A stretch of DNA of 64,000 nucleotides from contig JBBSDP010000009.1 of assembly GCA_038240605.1 (NCBI GenBank), forward strand, positions 1-64,000, given 5' to 3'. Every line of letters starts with the position of its first letter. Within the stretch, counting starts at the first letter, position 1. The position numbers and the translations under genes are program-made. Positions 24,513 to 32,579 of the stretch are shown one piece after another. A model generated the notes under the pieces. It saw nothing but the letters and a program-made list of their open reading frames with translations. It ran no database searches and had not been told where the DNA came from. Source of the DNA: JBBSDP01 sp038240605. Lineage in GTDB: Bacteria; Planctomycetota; Phycisphaerae; Tepidisphaerales; Tepidisphaeraceae.

Positions 24513-25115
24513 ATGAACTTTTCGCGATTGAGCGCTCTTTCCGCGGTGCTGGCAGCGGGATTTTTCAGTTCCATTGTCAAAGCTGACTTGCTGGTAAATG
24601 GCAACTTTGAGACAGGGAGTGTCTCCCCCTGGGTTTACAGTGACAACGGCACGGGCGACAATAGTAAGGTCGGGACGGTGTTGTACTTCGGCGCTGGCAC
24701 TGCTGCCAACGGCAATTTCCTGTTTACCTTCAACGCGGCCAACACCAACCCAGGCGGACAATTGACACAGTCGTTTGCCACATCGCCGGGCAGCCAATAC
24801 ACAGTCCAATACGACTATGGGACCACCACGGGCGGTCCCCAAATAGTCGACGTGTCAGTCCTCGGTCTCAGTTCCCTTGTGATTGCCAGTCAATCCGCCA
24901 CCGCGTCGAATCCTCCGGCGGCATTGGCGACCCACAGCTTTACGTTCGTCGCCAATTCCTCCACGTCTACGCTCAAATTTCTCGATAATGCGGGCAATAA
25001 TTCCAACGGGCTGGACGGTGTTCTCGACAACGTATCCGTCGTCCCCGAGCCGGCCTCGCTGAGCCTTTTGGGCCTCGGAGCCGTGGGCCTCCTGGGCCGG
25101 CGTCGTCGGGCTTAA
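24513..25115 (+). CDS. PEP-CTERM sorting-domain protein
   Basis: A 200-aa secreted protein. The signal peptide ends near VKA-D at about residue 24. The body begins LLVNGNFETGSVSPWVY, the typical opening of DUF642/choice-of-anchor beta-sandwich domains. The C-terminus is VPEPASLSLLGLGAVGLL plus GRRRRA, a textbook PEP-CTERM signal that is processed by an exosortase, normally in exopolysaccharide-producing Gram-negatives. AGAGGAGAA precedes the ATG. A terminator follows at 25136. No exosortase is in the window. The protein is probably surface-displayed or in the biofilm matrix. Confidence 0.92.
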   Translation: MNFSRLSALSAVLAAGFFSSIVKADLLVNGNFETGSVSPWVYSDNGTGDNSKVGTVLYFGAGTAANGNFLFTFNAANTNPGGQLTQSFATSPGSQYTVQYDYGTTTGGPQIVDVSVLGLSSLVIASQSATASNPPAALATHSFTFVANSSTSTLKFLDNAGNNSNGLDGVLDNVSVVPEPASLSLLGLGAVGLLGRRRRA

Positions 25116-25135
25116 ACGAATCGTCTCTGATCCTA

Positions 25136-25165
25136 AGCCCTCGGCTTTACCGCCGCGGGCTTTTT
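25136..25165 (+). terminator. Rho-independent terminator
   Basis: AGCCCTCGGC (25136-25145) and GCCGCGGGCT (25152-25161) pair with one mismatch, followed by TTTTT. It lies 20 bp after the PEP-CTERM gene. Confidence 0.7.
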
Positions 25166-25362
25166 AATGCGCTAAGTGACACGGCGATTTATTTCGCGGG
25201 TAGCGTGGATTATCCGCTCCTTCAAGTAACCCTCGAGCCAAAAGGCCGTTGTACCTGCGACGAATACCGGCCTTCCGTCCGCCGATCATCTCGCGAGCCG
25301 CTTCGGTTCTTGAAGCTGACTCGACGATTCAGTCGTACGCTCCAGCGTGAACAGATACGATT

Positions 25363-26271
25363 TTAAGTCGCGACAGCCAATGCCGCTCCGCGCCGAGGCC
25401 GCCGCGACAGCACGGGGAGCGCCGTGAGGAGAAGTATGTTCAGGCAGCCTGGTTCGGGGGTGATCATCGTAAAGATGGGATAGACCGACGGGACATCCTG
25501 CATCGTCCAGAGCGTTCCCTTCGTACCGTTAAATGACGTGATGAGAATGTTGTCGAACGTGTCGTTGACGGGGCTCCACTGCTGCGGGGGAGACATCGAA
25601 ACGCCCTCGGGCGATTTCGTCACGTCGAATCCCCAGATAAAACTTTCGACGGGTCGGATCTGATGCGTGCTGTTGTTCAGTGCCACCAACCCCAATTCAG
25701 CGCGCCACGTCTGATTTCCCTGGGATGGATAGCGGAACGGGAAGTCCACGAATCCAACCGTTGGATTGGCGCCCACCGCTACGGTCTGGAAGGGATAGAT
25801 GGGAGACGTCGTGTCCTGCGTGTCGGGAAAGCCGCTGCCATTGGCGGCGTTCCACGCATTCTGGCCGGCGATCGTCGTGCCGGGAAGCACAACCTGCACC
25901 CAGGCGAGGCTGAACCCGGCAATGACGCCGACGTTCTGACCAATGTTGAACCCACCCGAAAGCCCCGCCCCCGCCAGCGATACGGCGGGAGTCGCCGGAA
26001 ATGTTGCCGGCGGGAGCGTCGTCCCGGTGAACGTATCGTAGTTGAAGTTGATCGTTCCCTCGGTCACGCCGTTGTAAACGACGTTCGCGTTGAACACCGG
26101 GGTGGTCGCGTCAGTGAATCCCCAACTGTCTATCCGTGCTGTCGGTGTCGTACCCCCCGTGAAAAAGGACGCGCTCGGCAGATACGTGCCGTGGTCCGCG
26201 CGAGCGGCGGACGTGACAAACGCGAGCGCGTACATCAACAGCGACCGCGAGATCCATTGCATCGATCGCAT
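25363..26271 (-). CDS. Secreted PEP-CTERM-like protein
   Basis: A 302-aa protein. The ATG at 26271 is preceded by GGAGGAG and opens a signal peptide (MQWISRSLLMYALAFVTSAARA-D). The body is rich in Thr/Gly/Asn and beta-strand-like, with no recognised catalytic motif. The C-terminus, TPEPGCLNILLLTALPVLSRRPRRG, has the PEP-hydrophobic-arginine layout of a PEP-CTERM signal, although the hydrophobic part is short and the tail longer than usual. It follows the ThuA gene on the same strand. Function unknown; likely an exported structural or binding protein. Confidence 0.75.
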   Translation of the reverse strand: MRSMQWISRSLLMYALAFVTSAARADHGTYLPSASFFTGGTTPTARIDSWGFTDATTPVFNANVVYNGVTEGTINFNYDTFTGTTLPPATFPATPAVSLAGAGLSGGFNIGQNVGVIAGFSLAWVQVVLPGTTIAGQNAWNAANGSGFPDTQDTTSPIYPFQTVAVGANPTVGFVDFPFRYPSQGNQTWRAELGLVALNNSTHQIRPVESFIWGFDVTKSPEGVSMSPPQQWSPVNDTFDNILITSFNGTKGTLWTMQDVPSVYPIFTMITPEPGCLNILLLTALPVLSRRPRRGAALAVAT

Positions 26272-26425
26272 TCCACTCCTCCGTTGTCCCCACCTCCAGA
26301 TCCAAACAGGTTCCGAAAGGATAGTCAGTGCGGCCGAAAATGCGACCGGGCCGGGATCGAGCGCAAACCCTGGCTGGGGATCACGTCGTTCCTGGCCAGT
26401 CGCAAGTGCTCGGTGGCATGACGAT

Positions 26426-27385
26426 CTATTTCGCCGGCGCAACGGGCGCCGCTGGATGGGCTTCGTGAAGAAATCCTTCCAGCTCTTCTTTGGTCGGCGT
26501 GGTTGAAGGGACGCCGCCTTCCGGAACTTCGAGCTTGGAGATCCAGGCGACGCCGTTCAGGAGCGTGGTGCGGAAGCTGTCGTTGGCGAGGTTGTTGTAA
26601 ACGTGAAACCCGGTGAAGCCGAAGCCGCGCCCGCCATCCTTGCGGTCATAGGCCCACGCCATGACCTGCGGCTCCTTGTTTTGAACGGACTTGAGGACGT
26701 CCGGATTGCCGCCGCGATCGCTGGGCTTGTCACCTTCCTTGAAGTGAACGGAATCCAGCGGCGCGATGGCGCTGAGGATGGGCGTAACGCCGCTCATCCC
26801 CTCCACGAAACGCATGTGGTAGTACCACTCATCCACGATGGCGAACGGCTTGACGCCCTTCGCGATCGGATGCTTGCCAATCATCATCTCCGGCTTCCAA
26901 AACGGATTGACGGACCAAAAGGTCTCGCAGTGTCCGCCCATCCATGCGTCGTAATTCTCACCCTGCTTCCCCTTATCCACCTCGGTGCCCCAGTGAACCG
27001 CCATGAATCCCGCTCCTTTGTCGCAAGCGGCCTTGATCAGCGGATCGTCCGCAGCCTTTCCGCCGTGGTTGAGCAGGACGACGATCCCATTGATGTTCGA
27101 GAGATCCTTCGGCCACTTGTCCTCGGTATAGACGACGGCCCAGGCGTTGGGATAGACGCTGTTGATCCGCCGGGCAAGATACAGGCTGCCGGCGAGGAAC
27201 TCATGGCTTCCGATGCCCCCGTGGGTGCCGTGGGTTGCGATGAAGGCGATGCGCTTCGTTTCCGCCCGCGCGCTTTTTTGGCCCTCGTAGTCGTAGACGT
27301 CTTTGTCAGCGGCGTAAGACGTTCCACCGGCTGCGAAGATCAAAACGGCAATAAAGATGAATGTCCGACGCATCAGCTTCTCCAT
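26426..27385 (-). CDS. Secreted ThuA-domain protein
   Basis: A 319-aa protein with a signal peptide (MRRTFIFIAVLIFAAGGTSYAA). The ThuA-like class I glutamine-amidotransferase-type fold is recognisable from VVLLNHGGKAADDPLIKA, FMAVHWGTE, GGHCETFWS and WYYHMRF, ending in WAYDRKDGGRGFGFTGFHVYNN. ThuA-like proteins are linked to sugar utilisation (trehalose) and are often periplasmic in planctomycetes. The usual catalytic Cys is not evident, as is common in the group. The start is either 27385 or the ATG four codons later, which has GGAG upstream; I keep the longer. Confidence 0.85.
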   Translation of the reverse strand: MEKLMRRTFIFIAVLIFAAGGTSYAADKDVYDYEGQKSARAETKRIAFIATHGTHGGIGSHEFLAGSLYLARRINSVYPNAWAVVYTEDKWPKDLSNINGIVVLLNHGGKAADDPLIKAACDKGAGFMAVHWGTEVDKGKQGENYDAWMGGHCETFWSVNPFWKPEMMIGKHPIAKGVKPFAIVDEWYYHMRFVEGMSGVTPILSAIAPLDSVHFKEGDKPSDRGGNPDVLKSVQNKEPQVMAWAYDRKDGGRGFGFTGFHVYNNLANDSFRTTLLNGVAWISKLEVPEGGVPSTTPTKEELEGFLHEAHPAAPVAPAK

Positions 27386-27504
27386 GAATCCGCAAGTGGC
27401 ATGACGAAGGACTATGTTCTAATGATCTTCAGGATACCTGCAACCGGTCGTGCGAATGACAGTCGTGCGATACCAGACAGAACATAAAAAAGTGCCGAGA
27501 ATAC

Positions 27505-27531
27505 AAATAAAGGTGACGCGAACCTTTATTT
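27505..27531. repeat. REP-like palindrome, orphan copy
   Basis: AAATAAAGGT, GACGCGA, ACCTTTATTT: perfect 10-bp arms around a 7-nt loop. It is identical to 30335-30361, which borders the RAYT transposase gene. It lies in the gap upstream of the ThuA gene, about 2.8 kb from the RAYT unit. Confidence 0.85.
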
Positions 27532-27581
27532 GCCTTTGTCCCCTCTTCTACGCTCCCCACCGTTGACGCAGCGGATGCAGT

Positions 27582-27911
27582 TCAGTGGGCGTTAGTTTGA
27601 AATGCATTTGAAGCCAGGAGCTCATCCAGCGCCGGCTCGAGCCGTTCAATGCTGCCAAGCGTGCCCGTGGCGTTCCTGGCGAGCATTGGCGGGTTGGTGT
27701 TGTTCGCCGAGGGCGGCGCGATCGAAGCCGCCGGAAGCTCGGCGGTCCGTTCGGCGCGGCTGCAACCGATCGGCGCCAACATCATGAGGCATAAGGCCGC
27801 CGGAGCGAGGATGCGAAGGTTGGTGCGCGCAAGGATATTCCGTGGCCGAAATGAACGCCATCTGTAGGCGGAAGACCGTGTAGGCGGAAGACCGCTTTTG
27901 CGGAAACTCAC
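27582..27911 (-). pseudogene. Short lipoprotein, probable remnant of an SMP-30-type protein
   Basis: A 109-aa frame starting at GTG 27911 and overlapping the YihY stop by 4 bp (GTGA). A lipoprotein signal is present: LAPAALCLMMLAPIGCSRA. The end reads GSIERLEPALDELLASNA, which resembles the short segment that precedes the beta-propeller in many secreted SMP-30/gluconolactonase proteins, but the protein stops 6 residues later. I read it as a lipoprotein whose enzymatic part has been lost; it could instead be a genuine small lipoprotein. The first 15 residues come from a tandem 16-bp repeat (27863-27894). Confidence 0.4.
27863..27894. repeat. Two exact tandem copies of a 16-mer
   Basis: TGTAGGCGGAAGACCG occurs twice in a row (27863-27878 and 27879-27894), between the YihY gene and the small lipoprotein signal sequence. 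Confidence 0.8.
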
Positions 27912-28876
27912 TGGCTGGCGTCGCGCTCATCGACCACGCGTGAGATGGCCTCGACGACCGTCTTATTCGCGATCCCTTCCTGGGCTCGCGCCTCTGCCGT
28001 CAACGGCACTGCCCCCGGTTCGGCTACCACGGCATGCCCCACCTGCCGCGACCACGCTTTGGTGAACTCCGCGCCCCAGTACAGGATTTGGGCAGAGTAG
28101 TAGACCCACACGAGCAGCACGACCAATGAGCCGGCCGTTCCGTAAAACTTGCCAAAGCTGGCGCGGCCAAGGTACGCCCCAATTGCGAATTTTCCGATGG
28201 TAAACAGTCCGGAGGTGATCGCTGCGCCGAGCCACACGTCATTCCAGGCGACCGTCGCGTCAGGAAGGACCTTGAAGATCATCGCGAACAGAAGCGTGAC
28301 GATGCCGAACGACAGCACAAGGTGAGCCAGCGACCAGATGATCGCCAGGCTTTGCAGGTGCCCATTTGCAAATTGACGCAACGCGCCCAGGCCGGCGCTC
28401 AGCACCAGGGAAACCATGAGGAGAAAGCAGATGCCCAGCACCATCGCGAAGGAGAGAAATCGCTTGCGCAGGAAACTGAAGAACGCGGCCTTCCCGGGTT
28501 TTGGGGTGACCCCCCAAATGGTGTCCAGCGCATCCTGGAGCTGCGCGAACACCCCCGACGCGGCGAAGACCAGCACGACAACGCTGAGCGATGTCGCCAG
28601 ACGGCTCGGCGAGCCGATGCCGACAGACGTCGAGAGAACGGTTCGCACCGCCTCAGCCCCGACTTTGCCGACCAGATTTGCAAACTCCCCGACGATCTGG
28701 TCGGCCGCCACGTCTCGCCCGAATATTTTGCCGGTCACCGGCAGCAGCAGTACCACAACCGGGGCGAGCGCCAGCACGGTGTAGTACGCCAACGCTGCGC
28801 CAAGCCGTGGGGCCTTATCCTCCCACCAGCCCGCAAACGCGTTTTCCAGGACAACCTGAAGCTGTCGTACTTTCAT
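27908..28876 (-). CDS. YihY/BrkB-family inner-membrane protein
   Basis: A 322-aa protein with six predicted transmembrane helices. The diagnostic opening is APRLGAALAYYTVLALAPVVVLLL; further family blocks are FAQLQDALDTIWGV, the helix LGICFLLMVSLVLSAGLGAL, and the last pair YGTAGSLVVLLVWVYYSAQILYWGAEFTKAW. The molecular role of YihY proteins is not settled; the old link to RNase BN is an error. GGAGGAC precedes the ATG at 28876. A short hydrophilic tail with an acidic end follows the last helix. The downstream small lipoprotein overlaps its stop. Confidence 0.92.
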   Translation of the reverse strand: MKVRQLQVVLENAFAGWWEDKAPRLGAALAYYTVLALAPVVVLLLPVTGKIFGRDVAADQIVGEFANLVGKVGAEAVRTVLSTSVGIGSPSRLATSLSVVVLVFAASGVFAQLQDALDTIWGVTPKPGKAAFFSFLRKRFLSFAMVLGICFLLMVSLVLSAGLGALRQFANGHLQSLAIIWSLAHLVLSFGIVTLLFAMIFKVLPDATVAWNDVWLGAAITSGLFTIGKFAIGAYLGRASFGKFYGTAGSLVVLLVWVYYSAQILYWGAEFTKAWSRQVGHAVVAEPGAVPLTAEARAQEGIANKTVVEAISRVVDERDASQ

Positions 28877-29084
28877 CTGGGTCCTCCGGCGGTCGTGTCA
28901 CTTTCCTTCTGATCCTCTTGAATATTCGGCTGCCGCCCCGCTCCAGGGTGGCCATAAACGCAGTGGATGGTCGATATTAGTGCGCGTCATCCTTTTCCTG
29001 AACCCTTCGGAACCCGCCATAGCTCCAGGGAGGTCTCAGGAATTCGCCAAACCTGGTTTCGCCGCGAACGGAGAATGGACTGGG

Positions 29085-30305
29085 ATGGACAAGAAATCCG
29101 CCATGCTCGTCTCAGGTGCACGTTCCCACGTTCCATCCTCTCGATTCGCTCCCTGCGAGGCGATGGAATCGCGAAGGTTGCTGTCGGCGGTTCCGGCCCC
29201 ACTTCTCAGTGCCGACATCGGCACGCCCGCCGGCGGCTCGGCGAATTATGTCGCACAATCGAAGTCGTTCACGGTGGTGGGCGCCGGCAACGATCTTTTT
29301 GGCGCGGCCGATGCATTTCATTTCGTCTATGAGCCGTTCACCGGAAATGGATCGTTCATCGTCCGCGTGCTGAACGACAGTGCCAACGGCGGCCACTCGC
29401 TGGCCGGTCTGGACATCCGCTCTTCGCTAAGCCCTTCGGCGGCAAACCTGTTTCTCGGCGCCCGCGATGACGGATCCGTGTTCGTCAACGACCGCACCCT
29501 CGACGGGATCAGCGCCGGCAACCTGAATCCCGGCCAGGCCGGAACGATGGGGGAATACTTGAAGATCACGCGCAGCGGGACAACCGTCAGCGCGTCCGTA
29601 TCGAGCGACGGCGTCAGCTTCACCGAGCTGGCCCGGAACACGATCGTTCTCCCCGCCACGGCGCTGGTTGGAATTGCGGTGGCGTCGCAAACCGCTCCGA
29701 CCGCGCTCGCGACGGCGAATTTCGATCAGTTCGCGATTTTCGGCACCCTCTCCCTCGACGAACAAAACCTCCAGGAGGATCTGAAGACGCTGGTCGCAGA
29801 TTCGGCAGCCGCTCTAAAGTCAGCGGTCGTGGATGCCAAAATCCTCGCGACCGACTTGAATCGCCTCAAGGCCTCGCAGTCGGACAAATTGCTTCTCAGT
29901 ACTCTCACGAAGGACGAGCGGACCAAGCTCGTCAAACTGAAAACAGATGTTCAGTTGCTCAATGCTGCCCTGACAAAGGACTCGCGGGCGATCGCTGCCG
30001 ACGCGAAGATACTTCTCAAACACCCGACCACTTCCGCCACGCAGTCGAAGCTAAAGTTGGATATCGCAAAATTGCAGGCCGACAACGCCAGCCGGCAGAC
30101 GGTCGCGTCCGAAGCGGCCGACGCAAACACGGCCGCGCAAATCGCCCTTAACGCCCTCGCCAGTGCAAACGCCGCGGATGCGCTCACCGTCGCAGACATC
30201 AACAGGTGGAAGATCGATTCAGCCCGCATCCCCGTTACCCTGAACACAGACCTGAACGCCATCAACACCGCCGGCACGGCGATTGTTACGGACCTGGCAG
30301 GGTGA
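29085..30305 (+). CDS. Secreted LamG/DUF1349-like protein with helical C-terminus
   Basis: About 406 aa. The N-terminus carries CEAMESRRLLSAVPAP, the planctomycetal LExRxLLS-type segment found at the front of many extracellular proteins. Residues about 40-225 look like a concanavalin-type beta-sandwich (FTGNGSFIVRVLNDS, HSLAGLDIRSSLSPSAANLFLGA, YLKITRSGTTVSASVSSDG), close to DUF1349. The rest (about 230-406) is Ala/Leu/Lys/Asp-rich and almost fully helical, a probable coiled coil. I chose the ATG at 29085 because the longer frame adds non-family residues. Probably surface-exposed glycan-binding or structural; function not known. Confidence 0.75.
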   Translation: MDKKSAMLVSGARSHVPSSRFAPCEAMESRRLLSAVPAPLLSADIGTPAGGSANYVAQSKSFTVVGAGNDLFGAADAFHFVYEPFTGNGSFIVRVLNDSANGGHSLAGLDIRSSLSPSAANLFLGARDDGSVFVNDRTLDGISAGNLNPGQAGTMGEYLKITRSGTTVSASVSSDGVSFTELARNTIVLPATALVGIAVASQTAPTALATANFDQFAIFGTLSLDEQNLQEDLKTLVADSAAALKSAVVDAKILATDLNRLKASQSDKLLLSTLTKDERTKLVKLKTDVQLLNAALTKDSRAIAADAKILLKHPTTSATQSKLKLDIAKLQADNASRQTVASEAADANTAAQIALNALASANAADALTVADINRWKIDSARIPVTLNTDLNAINTAGTAIVTDLAG

Positions 30306-30334
30306 GCGAGAGAACGCGCACCTCGCGCCTTTCC

Positions 30335-30361
30335 AAATAAAGGTGACGCGAACCTTTATTT
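30335..30361. repeat. REP palindrome, left border of RAYT
   Basis: The sequence is identical to 27505-27531, with perfect 10-bp arms and loop GACGCGA. It contains the stop codon of the transposase gene. Confidence 0.85.
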
Positions 30362-31057
30362 CCGTTTGAAGCCTTTTTTCGCCTTCCGCCATCCCACCGG
30401 CCGCCCGCGCGGACGCAGGCTTTGCTCGGCGGCGACGGACGACGCGGCGCGGATGGTCCATGCGGTGCTCCCCAGCGGACGGCTCCGCTCGATGTGCTCA
30501 CTGAGCTGCCGCTCTTCAACCAGCGTCTGCGGCGTGTTCAACAGCGTCAGCCAGTTTCCAGGTCGCTCCATCGGCCATTCGCTCAACAGCGGATGGAGAT
30601 GATGGGTTGGATCCAGGCGTACGAAGGCACTCCCCCACCGCCACTGCTCCGCCCGCTCGACCCGGCCGGCGCGCAGGGCGTTTCGCTCGACGTACCGCAA
30701 TGCCGTCAACAAATGGGGATCCTGCTGGATGGGAAAACTCTTGAACCGCCCCTGGTACAAGTGCCCGTGGCCGACGGCGTCGTGCGCGTGTTTCCATCGC
30801 TGGGCATGCGTCAACGTGAGCCAGCGCGTGAACTGCGTAAGCTCCCCGTCGTGGCGAGGCCACAGGATGAAGTGCCAATGATTGATCATGAGGCACCAGC
30901 CGAGGATGCGAATGGGGGTCCGCTCGTGCGCCATCCGCAATACTTCCTCGAAAGCCAGGAAGTCGGCGTCTTTCTTGAAGAGTCGCAGCTTGCCATTGGC
31001 ACGGTTCATCACATGGTAAACCCATCCGCCGGGCGCTTTGCGGGCGATGCGTGGCAT
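30356..31057 (-). CDS. REP-associated tyrosine transposase (RAYT, Y1_Tnp)
   Basis: A 233-aa HUH-family single-strand DNA transposase. The start PRIARKAPGGWVYHVMNRANGK matches the RAYT opening (YHVxNRxx). The HUH metal motif is MINHWHFILWP (HxH), and the catalytic tyrosine is in RYVERNALRAGRVERAEQWRWGS, the signature of REP-associated transposases. The C-terminal 45 residues are basic (RGRPVGWRKAKKGFKRK), the usual DNA-binding tail. It differs from IS200 transposases in lacking an IS end structure and being bordered by short REP palindromes. It appears intact and probably acts on the matching repeats in this genome (inference). Confidence 0.92.
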   Translation of the reverse strand: MPRIARKAPGGWVYHVMNRANGKLRLFKKDADFLAFEEVLRMAHERTPIRILGWCLMINHWHFILWPRHDGELTQFTRWLTLTHAQRWKHAHDAVGHGHLYQGRFKSFPIQQDPHLLTALRYVERNALRAGRVERAEQWRWGSAFVRLDPTHHLHPLLSEWPMERPGNWLTLLNTPQTLVEERQLSEHIERSRPLGSTAWTIRAASSVAAEQSLRPRGRPVGWRKAKKGFKRK

Positions 31058-31085
31058 GTGCAGAGCCTAAAGCCCGACGGATAAA

Positions 31086-31112
31086 GAATAAAGGTTCGCG
31101 TCACCTTTATTT
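31086..31112. repeat. REP palindrome, right border of RAYT, inverted
   Basis: AATAAAGGT, TCGCGTC, ACCTTTATT: the reverse complement of the left copy, one mismatch at its outer end (G instead of A at 31086). It lies 29 bp before the RAYT start on the minus strand. Confidence 0.85.
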
Positions 31113-31301
31113 CTTTCCCGAGCGCGGGCGCACCAGCAGCGGCGACTGTATGGCTCGCCGGCACAGGTGGGCATTACACTCGTCCCCGGCGCCAACATCA
31201 CCATCACGAACGTATCAGGTAATGCGGTCAGGTGGCGGTCGGAAATATTGACGCGATTGCGTTTACAATCGGTCGGGGTTGAATCTTGCACCGGGGATCA
31301 C

Positions 31302-32153
31302 ATGAAACACGCCATCGTCGCCCTTCTGCTGGTCTGTTGCCTGACTCCAACGCTGATCGCCGACGAAAAGAAGCCCGCCGATGAGATCGGGCCCATGCCC
31401 TGGCATCTCGTTGACCTTTGGTGGGACCTGGGAGCCGACGCGCGGTTTGAGAGTTACAGCGTTGATGTCACGATCGCGGACGAGGTGCCGGACGACGTGT
31501 CCCTCTACATCGCGCCCATTGGCCTCGGTCACCTGGGGAAGACGCCGTTCTACGGCGGCATCCAGACGCGGGCGGACGCGGCCACGAAGCGCGATCCGCG
31601 CGTGCGCAAAATCGGGCCGGGGTTTCTGATGTCGATGTGGGGAGAGCGGAGCCTGGACGCCATCCGAACCTCGGTCGGCGGGTTTTGCCAGAGCTCGGGG
31701 CACGAGGGGGATTTCGTCAGCGTGCGCTGCCGGTACGAATGGAAGAAGGGAACCTATACCTACCGCATCGTGCGCATGGACAAGGAGATGATTGACGGCA
31801 AGCCGTTCACCTGGGTCGGCGCGTTCGTCTACTCGCACGAGAAGGACGAGAATATATTCGTCGGCGCGCTGCGGTTTGCGGGCGAAGACCTGACGCTTGC
31901 GCACAGCGTGGCCAGTTTCATCGAGATCTACGGCGCGCGCAGGCCGACGAGCGATATCCCCAAAGTCACGGTGACGTTCGGGCGTGTGACAGTGAATGGA
32001 GCGGCTGTCACGCCGCACGCCGTCCATGCCAGCTATCCCAAGGGCGTACCGGACCTGGCCGATGCGGTGTTGAAGGACCGCAGCGTCGTCATCACTGTCG
32101 GCCAGCCGGTGGAACATCGAACGGAGCGGGAAGTGGATTTGATTGAGAAGTAG
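31302..32153 (+). CDS. Secreted DUF3472-like protein
   Basis: A 283-aa protein with a signal peptide (MKHAIVALLLVCCLTPTLIA-D). The central region, with SLYIAPIGLGHLGKTPFYGGIQTRA, FLMSMWGERSLDAI and YTYRIVRMDKE, resembles the DUF3472 beta-jelly-roll proteins that are common in planctomycetes and Bacteroidetes (moderate certainty). No catalytic motif is clear. The ATG at 31302 is preceded by GGGGATCAC, and the longer frame upstream is not part of the signal peptide. The gene sits just after the REP/RAYT unit. Its last bases are followed by a small convergent antitoxin-like gene. Confidence 0.75.
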   Translation: MKHAIVALLLVCCLTPTLIADEKKPADEIGPMPWHLVDLWWDLGADARFESYSVDVTIADEVPDDVSLYIAPIGLGHLGKTPFYGGIQTRADAATKRDPRVRKIGPGFLMSMWGERSLDAIRTSVGGFCQSSGHEGDFVSVRCRYEWKKGTYTYRIVRMDKEMIDGKPFTWVGAFVYSHEKDENIFVGALRFAGEDLTLAHSVASFIEIYGARRPTSDIPKVTVTFGRVTVNGAAVTPHAVHASYPKGVPDLADAVLKDRSVVITVGQPVEHRTEREVDLIEK

Positions 32154-32240
32154 CACCCCGGATCTCACCGATTCGACGAGCCAGAGTGTGATATCCGAAA
32201 TGGATTTGACGCGAACGAATGCCATTCACTCGCGCCGCGC

Positions 32241-32510
32241 CTACGCGCTTCGAACAACCGCGGCACGGGTCAAGCCGTGTCGGCGGGCGCAGGCATCGGC
32301 TTTATTCAGCAGCGATTGTTCGACGGTGACGTTGATCCGCTTCGCGCCCGTTCCAATACGAGGACATCCACCTTTGGTGGCGGCGCGGGCCAGCGCACGG
32401 CGCGCGTTTGGGGTCAACGGGCGTGTGCTTTCCAGGGATACCGTGCGTGCTTCCGCCCCCAGACGGTTCAATTGGACTTTGGACATCTGCGCGGGATCAA
32501 TGCCTGTCAT
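32241..32510 (-). CDS. Small RHH-type DNA-binding/antitoxin-like protein
   Basis: An 89-aa protein whose C-terminal 35 residues (RINVTVEQSLLNKADACARRHGLTRAAVV) fit a ribbon-helix-helix: a beta strand with alternating hydrophobics, then two helices with HGLTR. The N-terminal part (LNRLGAEARTVSLESTRPLTPNARRAL) has no obvious fold. GGAGAC lies 7 nt before the ATG at 32510. It lies downstream of the methyltransferase gene on the same strand but probably has its own promoter. No toxin partner is visible next to it. It ends abruptly after RSA, so a truncated C-terminus is possible. Confidence 0.55.
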   Translation of the reverse strand: MTGIDPAQMSKVQLNRLGAEARTVSLESTRPLTPNARRALARAATKGGCPRIGTGAKRINVTVEQSLLNKADACARRHGLTRAAVVRSA

Positions 32511-32579
32511 GACTTTCGTCTCCGTTCCTGGCGTTTCTCGGCCTCGGTTAACGGGCGCGCATGGATGACGTACACGTCG

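Larger units (their letters stand above)
30335..31112. mobile_element. REP/RAYT unit (REPtron)
   Basis: A RAYT gene (30356-31057, minus) sits between two copies of one palindrome in opposite orientation: 30335-30361 and 31086-31112. The RAYT TAA stop lies inside the left copy. REP-associated tyrosine transposases are known to sit between inverted REPs and to recognise and spread them. The identical orphan copy at 27505-27531 fits such spread. Confidence 0.85.
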
